Of a stretch of DNA of 58,000 nucleotides, positions 1 to 12,225 are shown in pieces. Both the position numbers and the translations under genes were made by a program. The DNA is from Adiantum capillus-veneris. Its lineage: Eukaryota > Streptophyta > Polypodiopsida > Polypodiales > Pteridaceae. Each line of letters begins with the position of its first letter. The first letter of the stretch is position 1. The notes under the pieces were generated by a model. It saw nothing but the letters and a program-made list of their open reading frames with translations, was not told the origin of the DNA and did no database searches. The stretch covers positions 134,925,182 through 134,983,181 of the forward strand of contig CM043967.1 of assembly GCA_014529385.2 (NCBI GenBank), written 5' to 3'.

Positions 1-406
1 TTGAAGTAAGATGGTTGAATGAAGTGAGGAAATACCTGTGATGGTGAAGCTTGAAGAAGTTTTGGACTTACTTGTGTAGGTTCTCAAAATGACTATCAAT
101 CCTCTTCTTCTTCTTCTCTACTTTATGCCACCGTCACCAAGGTTGATTATCGCGATGAAAATGGAAATTCGGTTGATGAGATCTCTCAATTTGCAGAGGT
201 TAAGAATGGTTTACATGCTGAGTTTTATGTATATAGAGAAGGGATAAGATCGAATTGTACTTTGGAAGTAATAGAGAGATGCATAGAGATGGTGTATGTA
301 CATATAGAGCTCATATGAGAGCTATGGAAGTAAGAGGGGAGGTTAACGGTGAAAAAGGTAAGAAAACCATGGAAGGTGCATGTTTGAGTGAGAGATTGAG
401 AGAAAT

Positions 407-443
<37 letters not shown>

Positions 444-2421
444 ATTGTGGAAAGAGGTGAGAGAAGACTATGGGCTACTTGTGACAAAAGTGGGCAGACT
501 AGGGTCCAATCAAAAAATCATACCTCACCGGTGGTAGCTCCAAAGCTTATCAAACGTTTTGAGGTGATTACTCAACTCTTGGTCCATATTTTTTCTTCTA
601 ACCACCGCTTCAAATTCAGAGTGGAGATGGATATATAAAATTCCACCAAAAAGCCTATTTTTCTTTCACAGAAAAAGTCTTCAGTGGCCCCTTCTTTTTG
701 AATTTGCATAAGAATCCAAAGGTGAGTCCCTCTTTGCATCAGAGAATGCCCTAATTGATTTTTAGGGGTGTAAAAATATGCATAGTTGTGGATTAGGCAT
801 AAATATAATATATGAATATGATGAAAAAAATAGGCTAGTGTATATAAACAATTCATAGAATCTAGAATAGTGTGAGCTATATGTATAAAACATACATAAG
901 TGAAAATATAAGGAATGAAATGAGGAGGGCCCTCATTTGTTTTTATTGATGTATATTTATTTACAAGAGGTAAGAAATAATACCTGTAGAAAATAGGAAT
1001 TTAGTGAAAGGCAATGATGGTGGAAGGTATTTTTTTGAGGTTTTTTCGTGGAGTGGATTCACACCAAAAATAAGAGAAGCTTGCATGAAATGGTTTTTTA
1101 CAGAATACATAACTTAAAAAGATCATGATAATGGTAAGTAAATATACATACCATAATTAGGTAAATAACAGACACCTAGACAAGAATATTTAAATCAATA
1201 TTATATAAAAAATTCCTATATTTAGACCCTATATACACGAATTACTCGTTGAACTTGTAGGTGCTTACAAAGATATGCACCTTTTGCCTTGCAATAGGAA
1301 CAAATGTGTTATTCAAATTTTCATGATTTATGCAAGCTTCTTGATTACTCTAAAGGTTGAGTATTAACAACAACATACACAAGCCCTCCTCAGTGGGGGT
1401 ACCAAAATTGAGGCGGTCCAGTGCGGGTAACAAGAAAGGCGACCTCTAAACACCCCTGAAGACTCCCATGCTGCTCAATTGGGGCTGGAACAACCATAAG
1501 CATAACACAACGACAAACCCACAACCAAACTCAAACAAGATAGGGGCACCACCTAGTTATGGGATGCAAACTAGGGCGTAAGAGAGATTTTTCACAACCA
1601 AAAGGAGGTGCAACAAAAGGCACACAAGCAATTTCACACAAAGACACACACAATATGAAGCAGAGAGAGCTAGAGCAAAGGGAAGAAAGAGAGAGAGAGG
1701 AACCGAACTTGCATAATACCTTATTTGTGACTTGCAAATGGAAATGGTTCTTTATGATGCTATCGTAGAGCTAGTGCAAAGCTAACTCAATGCTTAGTGA
1801 ATGCTACACATTGCCAACACACACACACACACACACTGTCTTAGGGTGTTAGAGACCTCTCACCACAATACCCTCTTACAATGGACACAAAATTGGCAAT
1901 GAAAATGCACTAAAACACCTTCTCAAACAAGATCAAAGGATAGAAACTTAAAATACACAAGATTCACCAAACCGTATTGCACAAGTGGAAGGACAAATAT
2001 TTGAACATCGACTCACGCGTACCTCAATTTATTGATGATGGAGGAACATATACAATAGTGATTTTGAGATTTTGGAGCTCATGCACTCTCACTTGCAATG
2101 TGTTGCTTGAAAGCTTCTCTCACACCAAAAGTGAAGCTCACAAAGTGGTTGCTATGCCTAAGTCTCTCCTCACGCATAGAGTGTTGGGGTGCTATGTTAG
2201 ATATTGGGGATTATGTACAAGAAGGAGAGGGGCCTATTTATAGGTTGGAGGCCTCTCATTAAGCTTATTGGAAATCCTAATTTACAAGCTAACAAATCAG
2301 GATTATAATTCTTTCTGAATATCAAAAAATTGCGGGCCTTCTTTGTCTGCTTGAGTCATGGATGTGGGGTTAAAAGAGGGCATTATTAATGGTAGATAAG
2401 GTGAAAGTAGAGTTTTAAGGA

Positions 2422-2461
<40 letters not shown>

Positions 2462-2604
2462 CTATTCACATGTCTTGAGGTGAGGTGTCTTTTATAGTTA
2501 GGTCAATGGCTATTTTGTGTTAGTATGTTAGTATGTTAGTAGTTAGTGTTAGTAATCACTAGAAAGTTAATGATATATTTACAATGGATAGAATAAAGTG
2601 GATT
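1..2604. repeat. 2.6-kb tandem unit, copy 1 (left-truncated)
   Basis: First of three tandem copies of a non-coding unit; the same text restarts at 2605 and 10967. Landmarks in order are a (GT)n run (409-440), an A/T-rich block, a (CA)n run (1817-1836), an intact version of the chromovirus insertion site (CAATG at 2096-2100), a reverse-strand TATAAATAGG-like motif (about 2229-2241) and a (GA)n run (2423-2458). Short open frames are present, but repeated stops and copy-to-copy indels give no conserved protein. I do not recognise the unit. The reverse TATA motif hints at an LTR or promoter origin, but no terminal TG..CA boundary or primer site was found. Confidence 0.8.
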
Positions 2605-3468
2605 GTTGAAGTAAGATGGTTGAATGCAGTGAGGAAATCCCTGTAAGGGTGAAGCTTGAAGAAGTTTTGGACTTACTTGTGTAGGTTCTCAAGATGACTA
2701 TCGATCCTCTTCTTCTTCTTCTCTTCTTTAGGCCACCGCTGCCAAGGTTGATTATCGCGATAACAACGGCAATTTGGTTGATGAGATATCTCAATTTGTA
2801 GAGGTTAAGCATGGTTTACATGCTGAATTTTATGTATATAGAGAAGGGTAAGATGGAATTGTACTTTGGAAGTAATAGAGAGAGGCATAGAGATGGTGTA
2901 TGTACATGTAGAGCTCATATGAGAGCTATGGAAGTAAGAGGGAAGGTTAATGGTGAATAAGGTGAGAGAAACCATGGAAGGTGCAGGTTTTAGTGAGTGA
3001 TTGAGAGGAAGGAGTGTGTGTGTGTGTGTAGAAGTGTGGAAAGAGGTGCGAGAAGACTATGGACTACTTGTGAGAAAAGTGGGCAGCAGACTGAGGTCCA
3101 ATAAAAAAATCAAACCTCACCAGTGGTAGCTCCAAAAGTTATCAAAAGTTTTGAGGTGATTACTCAGCTTGTGGTCCATATTTTGTCTTGTAACCACCAC
3201 TTCAATTTTGGAGTGGAGGTGGATATAAAAAATTCCACCAAAAAGACTATGTTTCTTCACAGAAAAAGTCTTTAGTGGTCCCTTTCTTTTTGAATTTGCA
3301 TAAGAATCCAAAGGTGATCCCGTCCTTGCATTAGAGTATGACCTAATTGATTCTTAGGGTTTTTAAAATATACATGGTTGTGGATTATGTATAAATATAA
3401 TATATGGATATGATGAAAAAAATAGGGTAGTGTATATAAACAATTCATAGAATCTATAATAGTGTGAG

Positions 3469-3506
<38 letters not shown>

Positions 3507-4752
3507 AATATATGAAAATATAGGGAATCAAATTAGGAGGGCCCTCATTTGTTTTTATTGAAGTATAATTATTTACAAGAGGTAAGAAATAATACCTGTA
3601 AAAAAAAAGGAATTTAGTGAAAGACAATGAGTGATGGTGGAAGGTATTTTTTTGAGGGTTTTTCCGTGGAGTGGATTCACAAAAAAAAAGAGAAAAGCTT
3701 GCATGAAATGATTTTTTATAGAATACATAAGTAAGAAAGATCATGTTAATGGTGAGTAAATATACATACCATACTTAGATAAATAACACACACCTAAACA
3801 AAAATATTTAAATATATATTATAATAAAAAATCTCTATATTTAGGCCCTATATACAAAAATTACTCGTTGAAATTGTAATGTTGTGCTTACAATGATATG
3901 CATCTTTTGCCTTGCAATAGGAACAAACGGGTCATACAAATTTTTGTGATTCATGCAAGCTACTTGATTACTCTAAAGGCTGAGTATTCACAACAACATA
4001 CAGAAGCCCTTCTTACTGGGGGCACCAAAATTGAGGCGGAGTCGTTCCGGGGAGGGCAACAAGAGAGGCAGCCTCTAAACACCCATCAAGGCTTTCGTGC
4101 TGCTCAATTGGGGCTGGGGCAACCACAACAGAACAACAAACCCACAGCCAAACCCAAACAAGATAGCGGCACCACCTAGTTATGGGATGCAAACTAGGAC
4201 GCAAGAGAGATTTTTCACAACCAAAAGGAGGTGCAACAAAATGCACACAAGCATTTCACACAAAGACACACACAAAATGAAGCAGACAGAGCTAGAGTAA
4301 AGGAAAGAAAGAGAGAGAGAGAGAGAGGAACGGAACTTGCATAATACCTTGTTTGTGACTTGCAAATGGAAATGGTTCATTATGATGCTATCGTAGAGCT
4401 AGTACAAAGCTAACTCAATGCTTAGTGAATGCTACACATTGCCAACACACACACACACACACACACACTGTCTTAGGGTGTTAAAGACCTCTCACCACAA
4501 TACCCTCTTACAATGGACACAAAATTGACAATGAAAACACACTAAAATACTTTCTCAAACAAGATCAAAGGATAGAAACTTAAAATACACAAATCACCTT
4601 GAATTCACCAAACCATATTGCACAAGTGGAAGGATGAAGATTTGAAAGTCGACTCACGTCTTTGATGCGCCCAACCTCATTTATTGATGATGGAGGAAGA
4701 TATACAATAGTGGTTTTGAGATTTTGGAACTCACGGTCTCTCACTTGCAATG

Positions 4753-4875
4753 TGTAAGGACATGGATCCTACGGGCAAGGCCACTGGCACGGTCGGACAG
4801 TGTGTACATTAGGGGGAGGCTATAAGATAGCACAGTTGGGTGGAGAATAGCACATGCATTACCACTGCCCTTTCA
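4753..4875 (+). repeat. 5' LTR of the chromovirus
   Basis: Starts TGTAAGGACAT and ends CCCTTTCA; 123 bp, pairing with 10348-10470. It contains GCTATAAGATAGCAC, a possible TATA element. Confidence 0.92.
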
Positions 4876-4876
4876 C

Positions 4877-4890
4877 TGGTATCTGACTGT
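4877..4890 (+). other. Degenerate primer binding site
   Basis: One base after the 5' LTR the sequence reads TGGTATCTGACTG. Its first seven bases match the initiator-Met tRNA primer site common in plant LTR elements (TGGTATCAGAGC); the rest has drifted. Confidence 0.6.
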
Positions 4891-5519
4891 TTTTGGAGAA
4901 GGGGAAAAACGGGTTGCATATGCATGGGACATGCTGCTTCTCTCCCACGTTCTGCAGACAGCGACATCTCTGTTGTGCAGAAAAAAGTAGACGAGCACAG
5001 TTTCATGTGTGTAATTTGCGTGGATAGACAGAGAACGCCGACCGCGGTCGCCCCATCTACGCCCTCCACAGCACACGACCCCTTGCATGAACGAGGGTTG
5101 AACCCACCCCATGAGGTAAGAGGCCAGCACTTTAACATCAAGCTATTGACCCTTGTTGTGTATAAAAAAGAAAGATATCATACTTATGTTGAAAGGAAAA
5201 CTAGAGGAAAGGGAAAGCTTCAAACTTCAAGGAAGTAGCTTCACCCTTCCTTTTTCACTTCTTGGAGGAAGGCAAGTTTTCCTCCAAAAAATCTTTTTTC
5301 CTCAAGGAGGTATCTTAAAGTGAACAAAAGCCTTCACAAAAATGACTGGTTTTTGTGAAGAATCACCAAAGGTGTGCTTACGACGAACGATACGTGAAGC
5401 GCTCCAATTCCCACAAGGTGAGGTTTTCATGCGATGCAAATCGTGAAGCATACAAAACACAAAGACTTGAATTCACAAGGTACAAGTTGACGTTTTTTTT
5501 CTCTCTTTGTGTGTTTACC

Positions 5520-6720
5520 ATGGCCAGTGAGGATATCCCACCTAATACACACGTTTGATTTTGAGCACGTAGATCAAAATCAGGGCACCACGGGTGCGAC
5601 TGACACTAATATGCATGACGGTGATGATCTAGGAGATCATGGTCTTGTAGATATGGTTGCTTTCAAGACTTTGGAAAATTGCCAAAGCATACTTGAAAGA
5701 AACCTCTCTGCACTCAATGCAAATGTTACCAATCTTACGGAGTTACTTGTGAAATTTATGAATTCATAGATGGCTCAAGAAGCCACAAGTGGCACGGTTC
5801 AAGGGAACCAAGCTCGCACAACTCAAGGAGTCCAAGATACAAGTGCTCCAAAAGATGCAGAAGGTAGCAATGCATTACTTAAGATCGTAACAAGGATGCG
5901 GTCAATACGTTCTTACACAAATGGAGTGATATTCATAGATTGAGACACACCCCGGATATAAAGACGAATGTGGAAACAAGTCTATCTCTTAAAGGCAAGG
6001 CCTATAAGTGGTGGATGACATTTCCAATAGATGCTCCTCCTCCGTCTTGGGCTGCGTTTCAAGATTCTTTCTCCAAAGAGTTTTTGGACTCCAATGAAGA
6101 AGATAAGAATTGGTTAGCACGGGATGCATATCGCATGTCTGGCCTCTCTCTCACACAATACCTTTTAAAGTATCAAAAAATCATATTAAAACTAAAAGGT
6201 CTAGATGAATTCCAAAAGATTAATAGGGGTCTTGACAAAGACTATCGTCTTCATGTCAAGACCCAACATCCAAAAACTTTGGAAGAAGCCATCAGTCATG
6301 CCCAAAGATATGATGATGACTAAGAGAGGAAAGGATATGTTCCCTATTCTAAGAATAATTTTACTAAGAGCAATGTGGCTAAGAGCCAATGGCGAGGTAG
6401 ATCCCCCACACGTTCCAAGAGGAATAAGAGACAATCTACTTCTCCACACCCACAAGAGGCTAAGAAGCCTAAGCACTCACGAGATACTCCACGTGGGTCT
6501 CTCAGCACTGTCGATTTTGAGTGTGCGAAGAAACACAATTTGTGTTTTAGATGTCTTTCAGACCAACATAACAAGAAAGATTATCCTCTTTTGCAAGGCA
6601 AAGAAAAGGCCATGCACACAGTGCAACGCCTCACATTAGATTCATCTCCTAAATATTGTGTTGTAGAGGTTCTTCATATGGAAGAAAAGCACAAGTGTTG
6701 TGTGCCTGCTTCAATGTGGT
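5520..6720 (+). pseudogene. Chromovirus gag pseudogene
   Basis: Remains of the structural gag protein that forms the particle and binds RNA. The best stretch, 5940-6323, has the gag core pattern (SLKGKAYKWW, then WAAFQDSFSKEF, then LTQYLLKYQK). A frame change follows, and at about 6519-6590 comes a zinc knuckle, CX2CX4HX4C in plan but with the last cysteine replaced by tyrosine (CFRCLSDQHNKKDY). A stop at 5767 and frame changes separate the parts, so no full protein can be made. Protease follows directly. The assignment rests on order and motifs. Confidence 0.8.
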
Positions 6721-6743
6721 AGCCCACCTTTTCCCCCCATGAT

Positions 6744-7436
6744 TTGATTCGCATGCATGGAACTATTAACGGACAACGTGTTGGTATTTTAGTGGATGAC
6801 GGTGGAACTCATAAATTTTTCAACTATAAGATATTCAAGAAATTGAAGCTTACACAGACTCCCTCCTCTCACAAGTATGTGGTCGAGCAGATATCTGGGA
6901 ATGATAGAGAAGTATGGGACACGGTAGTTCAAGGGGTTTCTCTTATTGTTCAAGATCATACAATGACCCTTAACTTCCAAGTTATGAACATGGACCGTCC
7001 TGATGTTGTTTTAGGGCGGGAGTGGCTGCATGGTTTAGGAAACACATTGCACACTAGTTATGAACAAAAATCCTTATCCTTTATGGTCAATGGTAAACAT
7101 GTGCTTTTTCTTGGTGAGAAAAATATACCATCTGCACCTCTTATATGTACAACCGAGCTTTCTATTTTGCAGAAAATAGATTTAATAGATGAAGTCTTTT
7201 TGTGTTACTGCTTGTCTCCAAGTCTTGTGAATTATCAAGAGCAAAGTGCGGTGAATTCTAGTAATGGTATGCAAAGTGCAATGAATTCTAATGGTATGAA
7301 AAGTGCAATGAATTCTATTGATAAACAAAGTGTTAACAAATCTAACGAGCAAAGTGCTCTCAATTTTAATTCTATAGAGCAACATGCAGCTATTGTAAAA
7401 CAAACATTACATGAATTACAAGATTCTCCATCCTAG
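6744..7436 (+). pseudogene. Chromovirus aspartic protease and linker
   Basis: Retropepsin-like frame of 230 aa. Visible are GILVDDGGTHKFF (active-site loop, normally D-S/T-G, here altered to D-D-G-G) and, near residue 90, DVVLGREWLHGLGN, the second conserved strand of Ty3/gypsy proteases. After about residue 165 the frame enters a low-complexity linker made of short repeats rich in SAMNSNGM-type words. The stop at 7434 separates it from RT, which in a working element would be joined. Confidence 0.75.
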
Positions 7437-7454
7437 CATAACTCTAGTTTACTT

Positions 7455-8762
7455 TCTCCTTTTGCACGGCAAAGCTGACTCACTTACTCACGGAGTATAG
7501 TGATGTGTTCTCAAGTGATTTACCACCGGGTTTACCCCCTACACATGATGTGCAGCATGACATAGATGTCTTGCCAAACACTAAACCGGTGAGTAAACCA
7601 CCTTAGTGTATGAGTGCTAAATAATCCAAGGAGGTTGAGAGTTAGTTGGCTGACTACCTCGCCCGTGGTTTCATTAGACCTAGCACTTCCCCTTGGGCAT
7701 CACCAACTCTATTGATAAAAAATAAAGATGGTACTATGCGCATGTGTGTAGATTATCACGGATTAAATGCGATAACCATCAAGAACAAGCATTCTCTACC
7801 TCGAGTGGATGAGTTGTTTGATCAACTCCACGGGGCAAGATACAAGATATCTCCAAAACTGCCTTTAGAACACGGTTCGGGCATTTTGAATTTTTGGTTA
7901 TGCCTTTTGGCCTAACCAATGCTCCAGCTACATTTATGACACTCACGGATAGTGTCTTACGTCCCTATCTTGAAAAATTTGTTGTGGTTTTCCTTGATGA
8001 CATTCTCATTTATAGTAAGACTAAAGATGAACACATAGAACACTTATGATTAGTGTTTGAACAGCTACGAGCTCACGTGCTGTATGCTAAGCAAAGCAAG
8101 TGCGATTTCTTTAAAACAGAGATACATTACCTTAGTCATGTGATCTCTTATTCTGGCATCAAGATGGACACGGACAAGGTTGCTACCATTCTTTGATGGC
8201 CACATCCCAACGTGGTTGAGGAGCTTCAAATATTTTTAGGCATGGCTGGATTTTATCGATAGTATATCCGTGATTATGCCAAAATTGTTGTTCCTATGAC
8301 AGAGCAACTTAAAGCAAAAGGTAAGACCTTTTCTTTGAAAGAAGCCCAAAAAGTAGTTTCAAACATCTCAATGTAGCTATAGCCACTGCTCCCATCCTAG
8401 CAATCATCGACCCACTTAAGCCGTTTGTGGTAGAGACTGATGCTCATGATAAAGCAATTGGTGTGGTACTTCTCCAAGAGGGAAGACCTATAGCCTTTGA
8501 AAGTAAAAAGTTAGATAGAGCTCAACAAAATTATTTTGTCTATGAGAGAGAGCACTATGCCATAATTCACGCTTTACAAAAGTGGTGACACTATTTATAT
8601 GGTGCCAAGTTTGAAGCAGTTTTTGACCATGAGAGTATCAAATGGTTTACTACTCAAACGGACTTGAAGGGCCGTAAAGCGAGATGGGCCAAAATCCTTC
8701 AAGATTATGAGTGTAAGCTACGATATCGCAAGGGGTGATATAATATAGTAGCGGATGCACTA
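7455..8762 (+). pseudogene. Chromovirus reverse transcriptase and RNase H
   Basis: Pol polymerase region, read in more than one frame. Recognisable are RPSTSPWASPTLLIKNKDG and RMCVDYHGLNAITIKNKH (RT fingers, 7670-7790), a frame slip near 7850, [12 protein letters not shown] (7900-7935) and the catalytic FLDDILIYS (about 7990-8020). RNase H follows at 8430-8760 with ETDAHDKAIGVVL and EREHYAIIHALQKW. In-frame stops near 8047, 8194, 8263, 8586 and 8738 make it non-functional. Confidence 0.85.
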
Positions 8763-8768
8763 AGTCGG

Positions 8769-10029
8769 ATGCCTCAGATTAATTCACTTGCTTTCACGGA
8801 AATAAAGAGTGATATTTTAGAGTCATTACGTGGCAAGTGTGCACAAGATCAATCATATGCTAAAGTGTGGAATGCAATTTTGGAAAGGGATCCCTCACAC
8901 TCACATGTCTCTGAACAGCCATATCAACATGTCTCTGCATTCACAGATAGAAACTCCAACACACAGAGCTCCACCCCTACTCAGGAAGAGCTTAAGCGAT
9001 GGAAGAATTTTTCCATTGATGATGGATACTTACTCCACAAAGGTAGAGTATGTGTGCCAAAGGACTCAGACACTAGGCACCAAATCTTATTTGAGTGTCA
9101 CGATAGTCCAAGTGCTGGTCATCCAGGTATTCGTAAGACGTATGCCTTAGTTCGATGGCAATTTCATTGGTCGGGCTTACATCATGATGTTCAAGAGTAC
9201 GTACTAAATTACCAACAGTGCCAAGTTAATAAGGCAGAGCGCCTCAAGGTAGGTGGACTTTTACATCCTTTAGAGATTCCACAAGGTAAGTGGGAGAGTA
9301 TCTCTATGGATTTTGTAGTAGGACTACCTACTACAAATTGTGGCCATGATGCCATTTGGGTAATTGTAGACAGTCTCACAAAGATGGGTTGATTAATTCC
9401 CATTAAGACTACGGTTAAGACACCAGAATTAGCACGGCTATTTCTTCCAGCTAGTATCATTAGTGACAAAGATCGAAAGTTCGATAATCACTTTTGGAGA
9501 GTTGTGTTCCAAAAGTTGGAAACTAAACTTAATCTAAGTACGGTTGATCATCCAGGAATGAATGGTCAAACAGAAAGAGTTAATCAAGTGCTAGAGGATA
9601 TGCTACGAGCATACGTTAGCAAGAAGCAAACCAATTGGGAAGTCTACTTACCTATATTTGAAATTTTCTTATAATAGTTCAAAGCATGTGACTATAGGGT
9701 TTAGTCAATTTATGCTTTTGTATGGATTTCAACCTAGATCACGCGTTATGGTGGGGTTGGCTAAGGAGAAGATGCAACAAGCGAAGGATTTGCTCCAAGA
9801 CCATTTTGACATGCTTCGAGTTGCTCGACAAAATGTTAAGCAAGCTCAAGATAGATATAAGAAGTATGCAGATGATCATCTTCGTCTTGCTACTTTCAAA
9901 AAAGGAGACAAGGTTTTCCTCAAAGTTCCGGAACATTCAGAAAGTCTGAAGACAGGAAAAGTTGATAAACTTTCACCACGCTATTGTGGCCCATTTACCA
10001 CTCAAACGTATAGGTCAAGTGGCCTATAA
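8769..10029 (+). pseudogene. Chromovirus integrase
   Basis: Integrase begins with the zinc-binding HHCC region (SAGHPGIRKTYALVRWQFHW; one expected cysteine is tyrosine in NYQQCQVNKA). The catalytic core has its first Asp in SISMDFVVGLP, the second in IISDKD and the Glu in GQTERVNQ. A stop near 9390 and a frame change near 9660 break it. At 9658-10029 the frame resumes through the C-terminal part, with a GPY/F-like KLSPRYCGPF near its end. Confidence 0.83.
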
Positions 10030-10126
10030 GTTAGCTCTCCCAAAGCACTCACGAGTTCATCCTGTTTTTTATGTTAGCCCTTTATGAAAACAGCTAGGAC
10101 AGAATGATAATGTCATTGACACAAGT

Positions 10127-10347
10127 GTGCTAGTTGACCTTATCAAACCGCCAAGCATTCCTCATGAGCCCAAAAAGATTTTGGATTCTCATGAGCTTCG
10201 CACGAGATATCATGTCAGACGACAGGTATTGCTAAAATGGCTAGATAGACCTAAAGAAGGTTCTACATGGGAGAATGTCTCCGCACTTAAGAAACATTTT
10301 CCTATGTTTGTTTTCAAGGACGAACAATTCTCCAAGGGGTGGGGTAA
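10127..10347 (+). pseudogene. Chromodomain at the end of chromovirus pol
   Basis: The segment from PKKILDSHEL through VLLKWLDRPKEGSTWE to ALKKHFP has the layout of a chromodomain (aromatic/W cage, LLKW, STWE, then FP). In chromoviruses this module directs integration to heterochromatin. The open frame does not stop before the 3' LTR; it runs 73 nt into it and ends near 10420. Confidence 0.8.
10331..10347 (+). other. Polypurine tract of the chromovirus
   Basis: AAGGGGTGGGGTAA lies directly before the 3' LTR, where plus-strand priming is expected. Confidence 0.65.
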
Positions 10348-10470
10348 TGTAAGGACATCGGTCCAACAGACAAGGCCACCAGCACGGCCGGACATAGTGT
10401 ATGCTAGGGAGATGCTATAAGATAGCACGGTTGGGTGGAGACTAGCACACGCATTATCACTGCCCTTTCA
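10348..10470 (+). repeat. 3' LTR of the chromovirus
   Basis: 123 bp, TGTAAGGACAT to CCCTTTCA, followed by the target duplicate CAATG at 10471-10475. Confidence 0.92.
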
Positions 10471-10784
10471 CAATGTGTAGCTTGAAAGCTTCTCTCACAC
10501 CAAAAGTGGAGCTTACAAAGTGGCTGCTACGTCTAAGTCTCTTCTCACGCATAGAGTGTTGGGGTGCTATGTGAGATATTGGGGGTTATTTACAAGAAGG
10601 AGAGGGGCCTATTTATACGTCGGAGGGCTCTCATTAAGATTATTGGAAATCCTAATTTACAAGCTAACAAATCAAGATCATGATTTTTTCTTAATATCAA
10701 AACATTGCAGGCCTTCTTTGTCTGCTTGAGTCATGGATGTGCACTCAAAAGAGAGCATTATTGATGGGAGATAAGGTGAAAGTA

Positions 10785-10835
<51 letters not shown>

Positions 10836-10966
10836 CTTTGCACATGTCTTAAGGTGAAGTGTCTTTTATGGTTAGGTCAATAGCTATTTTGTGTTAGTAT
10901 GTTAGTAGTTAGTGTTAGTAATCGCTAAAAAGTTAATGATATATTTACAATAGGTATAATGAGGTG

Positions 10967-11851
10967 GATGGTTGAATGAAGTGAGGAAATCCCTATGATA
11001 GTGAAGTTTGAAGAATTTTTGGACTTACTTGTGTAGGTTCTCAAAATGACTAGCGGTCCTCTTCTTCTTCTTCTCTTCTTTATGCCACCGCCGCCAAGGT
11101 TGATTATCGCGATGAAAATGGAAATTTGGTTGATGAGATCTCTCAATCTGCAAAGGTTAAGCATGATTTACATGCTAAATTTTATGTATATAGAGAAGTG
11201 GTAAGATGGAACTGTACTTTGGAAGTAATAGAGACAGGCATAGAGATGGTGTATGTACATGTAGAGCTCATATGAGAGCTATGGAAGTAAGAGGGGAGGT
11301 TAATGGTGAAGAAGGTGAGAGAAACCATGGAAGGTGTAGGTTTGAGTGAGAGATTGAGAGGAATGAGTGTGTGTCTGTGTGTGTGTGTATGTGTGTGTAG
11401 AAGTGTGGAAAGAGGTAAGAGAAGAGTATGGGCTACTTCTGAGCAAAGTGGGCAGACTGGGGTCCAATGAAAAAGTCATACCTCACCGGTGGTAGCTTCA
11501 AAAATTATCATAATTTTTGAGGTGATTATTCAGCTCTTGGTCCATATTTTGTTTTCTACTCACCGCTTGAAATTCGGAGTGGATATGGATATAAAACATC
11601 CCACCAAAAGGCCTATTTTTCTTCACAAAAAAAGTATTCAGTGGCCCCCTCCTTGTTGAATTTGAATAAGACCTCCAAATGTGAGCCCCTCCTTGCATTA
11701 AACCATGACTTAATTGATCCTTATGGGTTTGAAAATATGCATGGTTGTGGATTATACATAAATATAATATATGGATATGTTGAAAAAAACAAGCTAATGT
11801 GTATAAACAATTCATGGAATTTAGAATAATGTGAGCTATATATATATATAA

Positions 11852-11915
<64 letters not shown>

Positions 11916-12225
11916 ATATAGGGAATTAAATGAGGAGGTCCCTCATTTGTTTTTATTGATGTATATGTTTTAGAAGAGGTAAGAAATAATACCTGTAGAA
12001 AATAGGAATTTAGTGAAAGGCAATGACTGATGGTGGAAGGTTTTTTTTTTGAGGTTTTTTCGTGGAGTGGATTCACACCAAAAACAAAAGAAGCTTGCAT
12101 GACAGGATTTTTTATAGAATAAATAAGTAAGAAAGATCATGTTAATGGTGAATAAATATACATACCTAGACAAAAATATTTAAATAAATAATATAATAAA
12201 AATCCCTATATTTAGGCACTATATA
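10967..12225. repeat. 2.6-kb tandem unit, copy 3 (right-truncated)
   Basis: Third copy. It follows copies 1 and 2 until about 12225, where similarity stops in the A/T-rich part, well before the (CA)n and (GA)n sections. It carries an interrupted (GT)n run at 11367-11398 and a long (TA)n run at 11838-11911. No gene is seen. Confidence 0.75.

Larger units (their letters stand above)
4753..10470 (+). mobile_element. Ty3/gypsy chromovirus with very short LTRs (decayed)
   Basis: Complete but dead LTR retrotransposon. The LTRs are TG..CA and 123 bp each, flanked by the 5-bp duplication CAATG (4748-4752 and 10471-10475). Copy 1 of the surrounding tandem unit preserves the uninterrupted target. Internal order is gag, protease, RT, RNase H, integrase, chromodomain, which defines the chromovirus branch of Metaviridae. 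The LTRs differ at about 19 of 123 positions by hand count, so the insertion is old. Stops and frameshifts break every major domain. Confidence 0.93.
2605..10966. repeat. 2.6-kb tandem unit, copy 2, split by a chromovirus
   Basis: Second copy of the unit: 2605-4752 plus 10476-10966, interrupted by the LTR element at 4753-10470 and its duplicated target. Its microsatellites sit at the same places as in copy 1 but with other lengths: (GT)n 3014-3029, (CA)n 4444-4468 and (GA)n 10790-10832. An (AT)n run at 3471-3503 is not expanded in copy 1. No protein-coding frame is conserved. Confidence 0.8.

Noticed and set aside
572-856. 94-aa minus frame in the tandem unit
   Set aside because: Other copies of the unit do not keep the frame, so it is not conserved as protein.
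4840-5238. 132-aa plus-strand frame after the chromovirus 5' LTR
   Set aside because: It starts inside the LTR, spans the primer site and leader, and has no gag motif; the gag signal begins later.
7235-7345. CRISPR-like short repeats
   Set aside because: The repeats have no constant repeat-spacer plan and lie inside a decayed retroelement frame in a eukaryotic genome.
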